Part shown: in pieces, positions 48,552 to 60,689 of the stretch
Numbering within the stretch: the stretch's first letter is position 1
How the letters are laid out: each line of letters starts with the position of its first letter
Program-made: the position numbers and the translations under genes
Notes under the pieces: generated by a model
The model's database searches: none
Seen by the model: the letters and a program-made list of their open reading frames with translations, nothing else
Told to the model about the DNA's origin: nothing
Source: Cryptomeria japonica
Taxonomy: Eukaryota; Streptophyta; Pinopsida; Cupressales; Cupressaceae
NCBI RefSeq assembly: GCF_030272615.1
Contig: NC_081408.1
Coordinates: 768,165,830-768,229,829 of the forward strand
DNA length: 64,000 nt
Direction of reading: 5' to 3'

Positions 48552-50217
48552 CTCTTTGAACTTTCAAATTGGGAAGGAGTGCTAGCATCCTCTCAACTTG
48601 GACCTTTTAACTACCAAGGAGGGAAGGATACTAGTGCTAGTAATGCTCTCAATGAGGTAGGTCTTGCATTCCAAATATTTGCAGATGATATTAATTTCTT
48701 TTCAAATCCATTGAGCTTCTTAAAATTGATTATTCAAATATTTTAGAGTTCTAAGGTCGTATTTTTGGGAGATATAGGAATTTCCTTATGAAAGTTTAAT
48801 TTCTATATTTTGGAGTGATAAGGTTAATGTGTTTTATAAGTGAAAATAAGGTTACATTATTCTATGGTTGTACTCGGTTTTATTCATATCATATCAAGTC
48901 AGCTTCTTGATTTGAGATGGTGTTTGGCATGAGAAGCATATGGTCTTTCTTTCCTTTTTTAGATTGATATATTTAAGGAAAGCATATATTATGAAGTTTG
49001 TTTTTGAAGATAGGTAAAGGATTTGGTGCAATTAATATAGTTTTTTTGTCTAGAGAGCTCATGAAACTATGCTCAATAATTATACCATTATGAGGGTCAT
49101 GAAACAACTTGATGGGGTTCTATGAGTGTATCTTGACATGGATTGTTGTCCAATAATTCATAAATCTATGATTCAAGGGTCAGGGAGATGGTAGTATAAG
49201 AGCTCAAGAATTTAGCTTTGAACTACACCCTTATTAGGGTTATGAGGTATCGTGATTGAATTCCACGCAATTCAAGATATGTTCCTTCAAAGAAAGATCT
49301 TCTCAAAATTATGTATTTGTTTTGTGAAATCAACATGTTTTTTTGTGCAATGTAAACCCTAGGGGGAGGTACCTTGGTAAGATAAAATTTGATTTGTTTC
49401 AAGGGTACATTTGCATGAACAATGTAATAAGGGTGGAAATGTTAGTATATTACATCATTTTACAATTACATATGTATGCTAGTCATAGTTATGATGATTA
49501 TGTGTGCACAACATTTTGCCTTCATATATTTCTACACTTTTCATCAATCAATAAAAAATAATTTTACCTCTCTCTTGAAGATCCAGATTTGTTTTCAAAA
49601 AAAAATCTTCTATTGAATATATAGGTTTTTATTTTTGTTAGCATGTTTTGTTCTATGGAATGTAAACCTTAATAGGGAGTAGTGGGGAGTATTGGAATAT
49701 TGAGATTTACCTTAATAAAGTCAATTTTGTGACTTGTTTACTTTTTGTTTTAAAATAATTAGGTATATTCTTATTGGTTGGTTGTTAGGAAATTTATGAT
49801 GGAGAGGCTTTATAAAAGCTATATCGTAATACATAGAGAATCAACTCTCAATAATATTATTATCATTTTATATTAATATTGTGTATATGTAGATGTTATT
49901 TGATTTTTCCAACAATAGAACATGATAGTTTCCATTTGAGGCAACATTGTGACATCTTCCTTCCTTGGTTCTATATGTTTACATATTTATCTCTTCATTC
50001 AATTAGGGTGGCTGCAATAAGTTGAGTCCCACTTTTGGGCAAAAAGAGGAAGTGTTTTCTCTATTTTTCAATTTTTTTGTTGATTGATGTCAAAATTTGA
50101 TGCACTTAGAGATTGAATCTCAAAAATATTCATTACTAGAAAATGTAGTGCTCGGAGCCTACTTTTCAAATATGAAATTTATTTTAATACCCACATGGTA
50201 GAAATCAGTTTTTAGTA
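48552..50217. other. Intergenic DNA, possible solo LTR at about 49687-49917
   Basis: Most of this stretch is AT-rich without genes. The segment 49690-49917 begins TATTGGAATATTG, contains TATAAAAG (about 49811) and ends TTTTTCCAACA, which resembles a short copia-type LTR with a mutated first TG. No 5-bp target duplication is visible and no primer-binding site follows, so the LTR call is weak. Confidence 0.35.
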
Positions 50218-50251
50218 GGCATGTTTAAAAACCGGTTTTTAAAAATGCCTG
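50216..50251. repeat. Near-perfect 34-bp AT-rich palindrome
   Basis: The arms AGGCATGTTTAAAAACC and GGTTTTTAAAAATGCCT meet at CCGG with one mismatch in 17 pairs. A repeated GTGTACGACCAYC word lies to its right at about 50268 and 50443. It may be a terminal or subterminal part of an unlabelled transposon. Confidence 0.8.
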
Positions 50252-50804
50252 TTATAGGACCATACCACACATGTGTACGACCACCCTTCTTTGATGAAAA
50301 TAAATAAATTTTTGAAATTCTTTTGGGAAATGATACCTAAGACACCAAATATTGATGAGAATATTTTTCTTATTTTTTATTGAATATGTTTTTTTAATTA
50401 ATTTTTTACTGACAATAAAGTATATTTTCAAAACATCGGGTGTACGACCATCATAATTTGATGAAAATTTCATATTTTTCAATTTTTTTTTAATATTCAA
50501 AATAGTTGTATGTAGATCAATGTCATATAATTTATTTTTCTAAAAACCTAAAAATAAAAAAAGTTATTAAAGTTTTGCTGAACCTCGGTATTTTAGGTTT
50601 AGGTACCACTTTTGATTAATAAATATACCAAATAGTAAAAAAGATCTTATCACTATGAAATTTACATTTCTGAAATCAGGACGCTGAAAAATCTAATGGG
50701 TTTTCGTTTCTTCAAAACATTCAATCAGGAAGGCCCTCAAAAAATTAGGCCAAGGTAGAAATCTGATGTCGTTTTACCTTAGCCATTTTTTTGGAGGTCC
50801 AAGA

Positions 50805-50829
50805 ATAGGCTTGGTGGGACCAAGCCTAT
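50805..50829. repeat. Perfect 10-bp stem hairpin
   Basis: ATAGGCTTGG and CCAAGCCTAT are separated by five bases (TGGGA). It lies just left of the palindrome array of element C. It is not followed by a T-run, so a terminator role is not suggested. Confidence 0.85.
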
Positions 50830-51163
50830 CTCGAAGCAAAAAACAAGGCTAAGGGCTGTTTCCCACCCCTAATTTTAAAAAATGGGTGCCCATTTTTTAA
50901 ATTCAAAAAACGGGCGCCCGTTTCACTTTGTACCATTGAAAGTGAAATGAGTGCTCACTTTTAGAAATGGGCACCCGTTTATGAAAAGATCTGTTGGGCC
51001 AGAATCTGGCCCACAAGCACAAATCCCAATGATTGAATGATTTTTCAATCATTTCTTGATAGGTACGATCTGCAAAGAGAATGTTTTGATTAATCATTCT
51101 CTTTTTTTGTCTTATTATCGATTTGGTAAGGATATCGATTCAAATTCAAAATTTGGTGTAGCC

Positions 51164-52180
51164 ATGGGATCAAATAAACATAGGAAGAGGCAAAGGAAGG
51201 TTCTGACAGCTGAGGAGATTGTAGCAAATAGGTCGAAGGAGGCAATATGTCAACGAGAGAGAAGAGAAAGAATGAGACAAGGAGCTTCAAGTTCCACAAT
51301 TGTTTCAGAAGAGGAGAACATCGATAATATCATAAATGCTAAAGAAGGAAACACAATAGAACCATTTAATTCAGGTGCATCTTCTAATCCATTATTGGAT
51401 ACATGCATGTCTTCATAGCCCTGTGTTTTTTCTCATGAAGAAATTAGTGATTTCGTAGAAGTAGATTACTTACTAAATCAAATGCCAATTGAAAATCAAA
51501 CCCCAAATGAAATTAGAACTCAAGTTGAAACTGAAATTGAAATCCAAATTGAAACCCCAAATGAAACTAGATCTCAACTTGAAACTGAAATTGAAACCGC
51601 AATTGAAATCCAAATAAAATTGAAAATCCACATGCAACTGAAACCAATAATGTGGATGTAGACATGGAAACATCAATTGAAAATGAAACATGTTTGAATG
51701 ATAATCAAACGAATGAAAATTTTAAAATTAAAAGTGACGTACTAGACAATCTTCCTGGCTTGGTTTCATGGAGACAGATTAGGACACATGCAAATAGATT
51801 GTTTAGACATTTTTTTTTATAATAAGAAATTTGGGTTTCAATGTCAATTAATGGTACAACTAATTAAAATGACTAAAATGTGAAAAGTGATGAAGAAGTT
51901 AGGCTTCTATGTCAAACCCAAGAAGAAGGATGAGTCTTTAAAACAAGTTGTATCGACTATTGCTAACGCCTTTGATACAATCGGAAAGAAAAGTCATTCT
52001 AAAGATAAAAATGTGTCACGACAAGCAATAACAACAACTTTAGTAAGCCAAACAACTTTTGATAAAAGAATGATGAGTAACATAAGTGGATATCTTAATA
52101 TTCATCGTAAAACTTTGTTAAGAGCTATAAAAAGAAGAGTTAACTTTGAAAGTGATCCGACAAACAATTTGTGGGCTAAT
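51164..52180 (+). pseudogene. Transposase N-terminal half of element C
   Basis: It begins with a basic MGSNKHRKRQRK, like MGKNKRG in copy A, then a Glu/Ile repeat (ETEIEIQIETPNE), then KKFGFQCQLMVQLIK and IGKKSHSKDKNVSRQAITTT, which match RCQLIVQMIK and IGSKSRSKDSNATRCVITST of copy A, and finally NIHRKTLLRAIKR and NNLWA. A TAG at 51416 and frame changes near 51617 and 51820-51880 inactivate it. It breaks off at 52180 into a (TG)n tract just before the conserved DNTRVSPN block. It supports the gene model of copy A because the two proteins are only moderately similar but co-linear. Confidence 0.75.

Positions 52181-52275
<95 letters not shown>
52181..52275. repeat. Compound (TG)n(GA)n microsatellite
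   Basis: About 12 TG units pass directly into about 35 GA units. It truncates the transposase frame of element C. Confidence 0.97.
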
Positions 52276-52278
<3 letters not shown>

Positions 52279-53009
52279 CTAATGAGAGATAGTGAGTGAG
52301 ATAATAAGAGAGGGAGAGATAGAAAAGAGGAAAGAGTAGCTAATGAGAGAGGGAGAGAGAGAAAAGAGGAGAGAGATCATAGAGGGAGAGAGGGAGAGAG
52401 TGAGTAAGATAATGAGAGAGGGAGTGAGAGAAAAGAGGAGAGAGTTAATAGAGAGAGAGAGGCTAATGAGAGAGAGTGAGTGAGATGGAGAGATCTAGAG
52501 AGAGTGAGTGAGATATATATAGAGAGAGAGAGTAGGTAATGAGAGAGAGTGTGAATGAGTGAGTGAGAGAGAGAGAGAGAAGCTAATGAGAGAGAGTGAG
52601 TGAGATAGAGAGAGAGAGTAAGTAATGAGAGAGAGTGATCAAGATAGAGAGAGAGTATGAGTGAGAACATTTATACATAACATTAGAAACATATAGAACG
52701 TAACATTTAAACATATCAAAAAGAAATTTAAACATTTAAACATCTAACTATACACATGTATATACAAACATGAAAATTTATAATTACTATTTAATTTACA
52801 TTTCACCTTCCAAAAAAAAATTTATAATTAAATACAACATTTACAAATATAAATTAAAGATTTAAACTTTTATGCACGATTAAAATAAAGAGAGCTAGAG
52901 AGAGAGGGAGAGTAGATAATTTGAGAGACAATGACTAAGAGAGAGTGAATGAGGGAGAGAGATAAAAGAGGATAGAGTTCATAAAGGGAGAGAGAGAGAG
53001 AGAGAGAGA

Positions 53010-53040
<31 letters not shown>

Positions 53041-53511
53041 TAGCTGATGAGAGAGGGAGAGAGAGAGAAAAGAGGAGAGAGTTCATAGAGGGAGGGAGAG
53101 AGAGGAAAGAGGATAGAGTTCATAGAGAGAGAGTAGCTAATGAGAGAGAGAAAGTAAGATAGAGAAAAAGATAGTAGGTCATGAGAGAGAGTGAGCGAGA
53201 TAGAGAGAAAGTGCGAGTGAGAGATAGAGAGATAGAGAGATAGTAGCTAATGAGAGAGAGTGAGATAAAGAGAGAGAGTAGGTAATGAGAGAGAGTGAGA
53301 TAGAGAGAGAGTAGCTAATGAGAGAGAGTGAGTGAGATAGAGAGAGAGTAGGTAATGAGAGAAAGTGAGCGAGATAGAGAGAGAGTGTGAGTGAGAGAGA
53401 GATAGATAGAGAGTAGCTAATGAGATAGAGAGTATAGGTAATGAGAGAGAGTGAGCGAGATATAGAGAGAGAGTGTGAGTGAGAGAGAGATATATATATA
53501 GAGAGAGAAAT
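52276..53511. repeat. GA-rich minisatellite field
   Basis: Degenerate units such as GTAGCTAATGAGAGAGAGTGA and GAGATAGAGAGAGAGTAGGT are repeated irregularly over 1.2 kb, with an island of ordinary AT-rich sequence at about 52670-52880. Confidence 0.93.
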
Positions 53512-54547
53512 TTAAACATATAAACATCTAGCTATACATGTATAACATTTAAATATATGTAGCATTGGGGTGAAAATGGGTGTAGGGAATCTTATGTCAT
53601 AAAAGGTCCTACTAAGGGGTCCTAGGTATCTTGAGGGGTCCTAGGTATCTTAAAAGATCCTAGGTTATACTAAGGGGTCCTAAGATATCATTTTAACTTC
53701 TAACTATACATGTTTAACATTTATACATAACATTATTAACATATAGAATGTAATATTTCAACATATCAAGAAAATTTAAACATTTAAACATCTAACTATA
53801 CACATGTATAACATTTAAATATATGTAGCATTTGGGTGAAAATGGGTCTAAGGATGTAGTAGGATGTATTAAAGGGTTTCCTATTTCTTACACGGTCAAA
53901 AGATGTCCTAGGATGTATTAAGGCATCCTATAATGTCTTAAGAGGTCATAGGATGTACGACAAAAGTCCTAGAGAGAGAGAGATGGGGTAATGAGAGAGA
54001 TTGAGAGAGAGAGTAGGTAATGAGAGAGAGAGAGATATTGTTCATTTTCTATCTATAGTTTATTGTTTGTTTTCTGTCTAGGGTTTATTGTTCATTTTTT
54101 TTTCTAGGGTTTATTGTTCATTTGTTTTATGTCTAGGGTTTATTGTTCATTTACGTTTTTTTTGTTTTCTACCTACGGTTTTAAGTTTTAATTATTTTTT
54201 TATTTTTAGGTTTTCTACAATATTTGAAAACTAAAAACAACTATTTTAAACATAAAATTAAATAATTTTTTTACACTATTAAACAAAAATGTTTTTCAAA
54301 CTTTAAAATTTTAACCTACTCACTACAATTAAAAAATGACATAAATTAACATGTTTGTAGAAAAATAATAATAAAAAATGAAAAAAAAATATAAAAAAAC
54401 AAAGGTACGTACCTAGAATGAGGAAAAGAATGATTTGGGGGGTTGGCTGGGAAGTTGAAAACGGTCACCCATGCTTCCTCAAATTGCCTGCTTGTTTTCT
54501 AAACAATGAAAATGAAGAAAAAATGCCTTAAAAAAAAATTAAATACA
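53512..54547. repeat. AAGGGGTCCTA-type repeats and AT-rich spacer of element C
   Basis: At 53570-53700 and 53835-53990 the words AAGGGGTCCTAGGTATCTT and ATGTCCTAGGATGTATTAAG recur, separated by a duplicated segment (AACATTTAAATATATGTAGCAT). They mirror the ACCCCTTAAGACCCCT words beside the CT blocks of copies A and B. Later, TCTAGGGTTTATTGTTCATTT repeats at about 54050-54150. The rest is A/T-rich. Confidence 0.65.
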
Positions 54548-54738
54548 TTTACAAAACGGGCACTTGTTTTTCTTTGGGTGCCCAAACCAAAACAAGCGCA
54601 CATGTATGAAAACACGCGCTCATTTTATTCATGGCTCGGGTGGGATTTGTAAAAATTGGGCACCTATTTCTAGTCGGTAATTTTCCCAACCCGCAGACTT
54701 TCGCAGGACTGGGACCCAACTTTGAACTCCAGCCCATT

Positions 54739-55186
54739 ACATGTTTTATATGCTTCCATGATCCTTATCTAGCCTTTATGACCTACCCTCCTTCATGATT
54801 TTCCTATATTAGGTGGAACATTATGCTTTGATGAATCTTATCACCAATTTATGATCTTAAATGCTTGTTATATGATGATACATATTTACATGTTTTATAT
54901 GCTTCCATGGTCCTTATCTAACCTTTATGACCTACCCCCCTTCATGATTTTCCTATATTAGGTGGAACATTATGCTTTGATGAATCTTATCACCAATTTA
55001 TGATCTTAAATGCTTGTTATATGATGATACATATTTACATGTTTTATATGCTTCCATGGTCCTTATCTAACCTTTATGACCTACCCCCCTTCATGATTTT
55101 CCTATATTAGGTGGAACATTATGCTTTGATGAATTTTATCACCAATTTATGATCTTAAATGCTTGTTATATGATGATACATATTTA
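54739..55186. repeat. 149-bp tandem repeat, three copies
   Basis: ACATGTTTTATATGCTTCCA starts units at 54739, 54888 and 55037. Units 2 and 3 are almost identical. A diverged fourth unit lies far away at about 58950-59090. Confidence 0.95.
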
Positions 55187-58100
55187 TATGTTATATGTGA
55201 GCTTACATGCTTACATATGCTCTGAACAACTTATTTTTTTAATATCGTTATTCATTTTCTCTATCCTCCAACTCATTTCATACTACATATGCAACCAATT
55301 GAGGGGAGGGACACGTGGTTACTAATGCATGGTTGAGATTTCACATAGTGATTTGCACTAGACAAAGACTCATCACAAACTTGCACTACATAAAGAGTCA
55401 TCATTACATCTATATGAAACTTGACCGCATTGTGCACTCACATAATATAAATACTTGGCATGTTTTCACATTACTTGGTTGATCACATTACATATTTACA
55501 TTATGTGGAAATGTCTCACACTATCACATTGCATGAAAACTGATCAAAACGCCACGTTGCATTGCATAGAATGTTGATCACATTGTCTAAATCATATAAA
55601 ACACTATTACAATACCACAGATGAAATTTCTATTGCATGTAAACATACATAAACCCATATCATATTGTGACATCACACATAATATTTTTATATCACTTTT
55701 CATACAAGACAATTTTTAACCTTTTTTATCCTTTCTTCTCATTTTAATGATTTTTTCATAAAACAAAATTTTTATTAATATGAAGTACAAAGAATAGAGA
55801 TACGATATTATACAAATTACAAATGATATATTTTTATTCAACTACTAGGGATTTTTTTATTAAGTTTTGGTTGAATCTTTCAAAAAGTCATTTTTTTTGG
55901 ACACTTTGCACTAGACGTGTCATTTTGATGAGTTGCATGATGAGTCACACCTTCAAACCTTAGTTGTAGATAGTTAAATGTCCATTTTACATTTCTAAAA
56001 AAAATAGAGGTCTTACAATATTCCATGTGAGGACTACATGTTGACAAAGTTAGTCCTCACAACTACTGAACCCTCTCCCCTAGAAAATATGAAATGATAT
56101 GATTGCATAATAAAAAAAATAATTAAGGTCACCAAAAAATTACACACTAATGTTTACATCATTTTTTGCTTGTTAAATCTATGGTGACTTTTATTGGATA
56201 GCAGTATTCTTGAATGGATTTTATTTCTTCATTTTATTCTAACCATTAACCTAACCTTTTTATTAATAAGAAGAAATTCAAAGGTATCTTCATGCACCAC
56301 TATATTACAATTTAAACAGGTGCTACATTTTTATCTTTACCGTCAACTGTTAACATTCATGAGGTTAATCCTCTAAAAAGATCTTGAATGTTTATCCTAG
56401 AAGTAGTGCATGGAGAATACAATACGGCAAACTCACTGACATGACATGCAGGTAAATATTTTAAAGGCCACAAGCTGAACCAAAGCACTTTAAGATAAGA
56501 TGACTTTCTTCCTCCGTCCAATTTTCGTGATGTAGTTCTGCACCATTTTGGCCTTTTCTGACCATGTTGTGGGGAACTTGTGGATAATAATTTGATAGGA
56601 GAAAGCTTTAAACAGAATAGACTGTAATGTGAACGTCGACGATGGCAAAGCTTTAAACAGTGATGTGAACGTACAGAATGGCTCATAATAGTCCAAGTTC
56701 ATGGAAAAAGCGAACTACAGACAAGTGACATACATCTTCCACTAAGAACAAACTGCCATGCGAACACACAGGTTGCACACTTATTATGTACTGCTCATCT
56801 TTTGGCATGTAACAGGGGAGAGTGAAATGTTCACAAAATTTCAAAAAAAAAATCGATTTGATTTGATTAAAGACTGTTCAATAGGTACTCAAATCTTTTG
56901 GCGTGTAATAGGAGAGAGTGAAATGCTCTTGGTATAAAAGTTCTCGGTTTCATATGTGGCACAGCTGTGTGACGTTAAAACGAAAGCACAACGTACAACG
57001 ATAACGTATGGTTAAGGGTGTCTCATCTCTTCCTTGAGCTCCCTATTCCCATCAAATGTAGGTGGTCTCATTGCATCCCATCTTGCCTCGTATGCATTTG
57101 TGAACCCACCATCATCGCCATCTATAAGTTCAAAGTCCTCTTAATCCTAATCTCTGAAGTGGCCTATCTACCTTCCTTAATGGTCGTTTATGTGTCTACA
57201 AGTCTAATATCAAACTAGTGGTTTATCTCTCTCTTGGTTTTTATGTCAGATAAAATAAGTGGTGTTAAATATATCACTCGACTAATGTGAAATTATTATG
57301 ATACTCATTTAAATTAAAACATGTCTATAACAATTGTTTATCATTCGACAAATCATATGGAGCTTCTCAAATGGTTAAGCAAAAACCCATAATCCATGTC
57401 TACGACCATCTCTCCATTAGGTTTCCATGTGACATCTTATCAACTTTATTGATAAAAATATGGTATCATCCTAATAATGTCATGCATTCTCTCTCTTTTT
57501 AGGTATTGGAGTATGTGCATGTGCTTATACATCTATAGCTATAATAGAAATATGACCTTTATCCACGTGCCTCCAAAATTTATGAAGCATGAAGTCATTA
57601 TATAAATGATTCAACATATAGTGATCCCAAGTAAATAACTATTAATGCTCCTCCATTTCTTGGGTAATTTGCACTAAACCATATTAACTCATTGCACCCT
57701 TGCTATCTAGCAAGGCCAAAATACCAATGACTAATAATGATTATTTGCATCCTAGGATACCTTTCCAACCATCATATGAGAAAAGGAGGCATTGCCCCTA
57801 CTATGCTCGACACAACTAGTACACAATCAATATAATTGAAAATATTATTATTAGGTGGTGCAATTTTTCTATTGCATTCTACCCCTCAAAAGCCTCATAT
57901 CATGCTAATCATCCTAAAAGGTAATAATAATATCAATCTAGTAGGAAGGTAATATGCATTAGTATTCGAGTCCCACCTCTTTTTGAGGACAAGAAGCATA
58001 TGAATATCAAAGAACAATGGAGACAACTTAATTAATTTCCTTGTGACAACGACCTTCAATATTGTTGAATCTACATCTATAGGTGATAATGTTCTCATAT

Positions 58101-58940
58101 GCTCTAACAAATGGTTTCATAGTATCTCACAAATTTTCAATTCATTCTACAATCACACTTGCGAAAACAAAAATCATCTCTAGTCAATAGCTAATGTCAC
58201 AAATACCATTTAAAAAAAAACTAATAGACATACGTTAAGCAAAAAATCAAGGTTGAATTTTAGAGGTTGGTTCAAATTGGTGTACATCCAGGTCATTCAC
58301 ATTAGATGATCTCACATGCAATAATTCAATCTTTTAGGTCACAATACATAATGAAAATTATTCCTACAATAATTGTAGAAAAATTTAAATATTAGCTTAA
58401 CAGTTCAATTAGGTAATCTATATAATCTTACCACATTTTATACTTGTAGCATTCACTTTATTTCCTCAAGTTGAAATATGTACTTGTTGGTGTACCATTA
58501 GGATCATTCTAAAAAATCTCTAGTTGTCACTATTACAAAGTAGGTGGTAAAAAAGAAATGTCACTCTCAAATATTCACCTTTCTATATATAGTTAGTGCA
58601 CCTATTTTAACCCTAATCACATTATTGACACTAACTTTCTTCTCCGTAATACCCAAATATATTACGAAAGTCATGACACACCCTTTTAATTGAGGGATGA
58701 CATGATCATATTTTTTGAGGTATTTTTACCATGATGTATTAATTATCATCACTATTGGGATTACGTGATTCACGATAACTACTTAGTAATTTCATGTGTT
58801 TATAATCATATTCTACCTCTATATTCCATGTGACATTATTACTTAAAACCATTTATTATAGAACACAATTGTTTCTACTTGAGGCAACGCAAGCGATTTT
58901 TTTCATCCTTATATACTAACATGATTAAATATCTTCATTA
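55187..58940. repeat. Segmental duplication, block X
   Basis: The order of features here is repeated at 58941-60490: the diverged 149-bp unit, CACATTACAYAAATTNACATT-like text, a minus-strand peptide-like segment (57895-58110, LSPIDVDSTILKV and FDIHMLLVLKKRW) and the ATGGTACAAATACCATT region. Identity is moderate with many small gaps. The minus-strand peptide is kept in both copies, which hints at former coding sequence, but I do not recognise it. Confidence 0.6.
56210..57890. other. 1.7 kb segment present only in block X
   Basis: Block Y lacks this piece, so it was inserted into X or deleted from Y. It is less AT-rich than its surroundings and holds a TATAAAAG word (about 56934) and a short frame at 57018-57218. 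No family was recognised. Confidence 0.45.
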
Positions 58941-60490
58941 AATTATATTTTTTTCTATGCTTCTATGATCCTTATTTAGCCTTTAGGTCCATGATTTCTT
59001 CATGGTTTTCCTAGATTAGGGAACCTTATTTCTTGATGCAACTTATCACCAATTTATGATCTTACATGTTTATAAATGATGATGTATCTTTAAATTCTTG
59101 CATATTTTTTGAACAACTTACTATTATAATATCACATATTATTTTATATCTCATGCAATTCATTCCATGTTATGTACACAACTAATTGAGAAAAAGGCAT
59201 ATATGGTTGATATCTCAAATAGTGACTTGCAGTAGACAAAAATGATATTTAGTGACTTGCACCAGATAAAGAGCCGTCATTAAAATATCTAAATGGAATT
59301 TGATTTCATTGTACACTCAAATCATGTAGATATCTATCACTTTTCCACATCGTTGGTGCTTGATCACATTACACAAATTAACATTTTGTGGAAACTTGTC
59401 ACATTATTGTATTGTATGAAGATTGATCATAGTATCATATTGTGTAGAATTTTGATCACATTGTCTGCATCATATATCTCACTATTACATTGCCACATTG
59501 CATGAAGTTTCCATTGCATAGTCATGCACAAATCCATATCACATTCCCACATCAGTTTTTTCTTCTCTTTAATTGTATTTGTTTTATAAAATAATTTTTT
59601 ATTAATATATCGAACAATGATTATGGAGAAAACATCCCAACAAAAGGAATACAAGTATGAGTTCATAATCAACAAAGGACTCTAGGGCCAACAAAGAAAG
59701 TGTACACAAATATTCACATCATTGTTTACTTGATTTTTTTAATCTACTGAATCCAAGGTGGCTTGTTTTCCAATAGTCATATCAATAGTAGGACTTATGT
59801 AATATGTTTTAGTATTTGAGGCCCACTTCTTTGTAAGGGCAACAAGCATATGAATATCAAATAATAATGGAGGTGACTTAATTATTTTCCTTAATCCAAT
59901 GACCTTCAATAGCATTGAATCTACATATATAGGTGATAATGATATCATATTCTCCAAAGAACGGTTTCACGTTCTCTCACAAATTTCCAAGGCATTCTAC
60001 AAATGCAATTGGGAAAACAAAAATTATCTCTTGTCAATAGCTAATGGTAAAAATACCATTCTTAAAAGAAAAATGAATAAAAATACATTAAGTAAAAAAT
60101 CAAGGTGGAATCTCATGGGTTAGTTTAAATTGATGTACATGGGTCATTCACATTGGATGATCTCAGATGAAATAATTCAATCTTCTAGGTCACAATGCAT
60201 AATGAAAAATATTCCTATAATAATTGTAGAAAATTTTAAATTACACAAACTTTAAATAGTAGGTTGACAGTTGAACTATGTCATTTTCGTAATATTATTA
60301 TACTTATACTTTTAGCATTCATTTTCCTTGCTCAAGTTGAAATAAGTCCTTGTTGGTGTATCATTATGATCATTCTGAAAAATCTCTATTGGTCACTATT
60401 ATGTATTTTGTTGTAAAAATGAAATGTCACACTCAAATATTCACCTTGCTATTTCTAATTAGTGTGCTTATTTTTATACTAATCACATCA
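58941..60490. repeat. Segmental duplication, block Y
   Basis: Shorter partner of 55187-58940. The minus-strand peptide at 59739-59957 (LSPIYVDSMLLKV, FDIHMLVALTKKW) aligns with the one in block X. No intact gene. Confidence 0.6.
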
Positions 60491-60689
60491 TCTTGTTTTT
60501 ATCCCAATCACATCTGAAAAATGGGGAGGTTCAGCAAAATTCTCTAACAATATGTTAGATCTCCATGATTTCTTGTTGAAATGAAAGTTGGTTGACCTTG
60601 AGATGGTAGGTAGGAATTATAATTGATCCAACCTCCATTGAGGAGACAACCTTATTCAAGTTAGACTTGAAAAATGCATGCTCTTTGCG

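Larger units (their letters stand above)
50875..54670. mobile_element. Element C: third member of the transposon family, internally deleted
   Basis: Palindromes with a GGGCGCCC-like core flank both sides: 50880-50990 (ATGGGTGCCCAT, AACGGGCGCCCGTT, GAGTGCTCAC, GGGCACCCGTTT) and 54548-54665 (AACGGGCACTTGTT, GGGTGCCCAAA, GCGCACATG, CGCGCTCAT, GGGCACCTATTT). Between them are the N-terminal half of a transposase (51164-52180) and a microsatellite field. The exact ends and target duplication could not be found, so the limits are approximate. Confidence 0.55.

Noticed and set aside
48405-48746. 113-residue open frame across the right end of copy B
   Set aside because: It crosses the terminal inverted repeat and the target site, so it is a chance fusion of transposon and flank.
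49343-49561. 72-residue open frame
   Set aside because: AT-rich composition, no domain, no conservation elsewhere in the window.
50805-50829. Hairpin considered as a transcription terminator
   Set aside because: No T-run follows and this is not a bacterial sequence.
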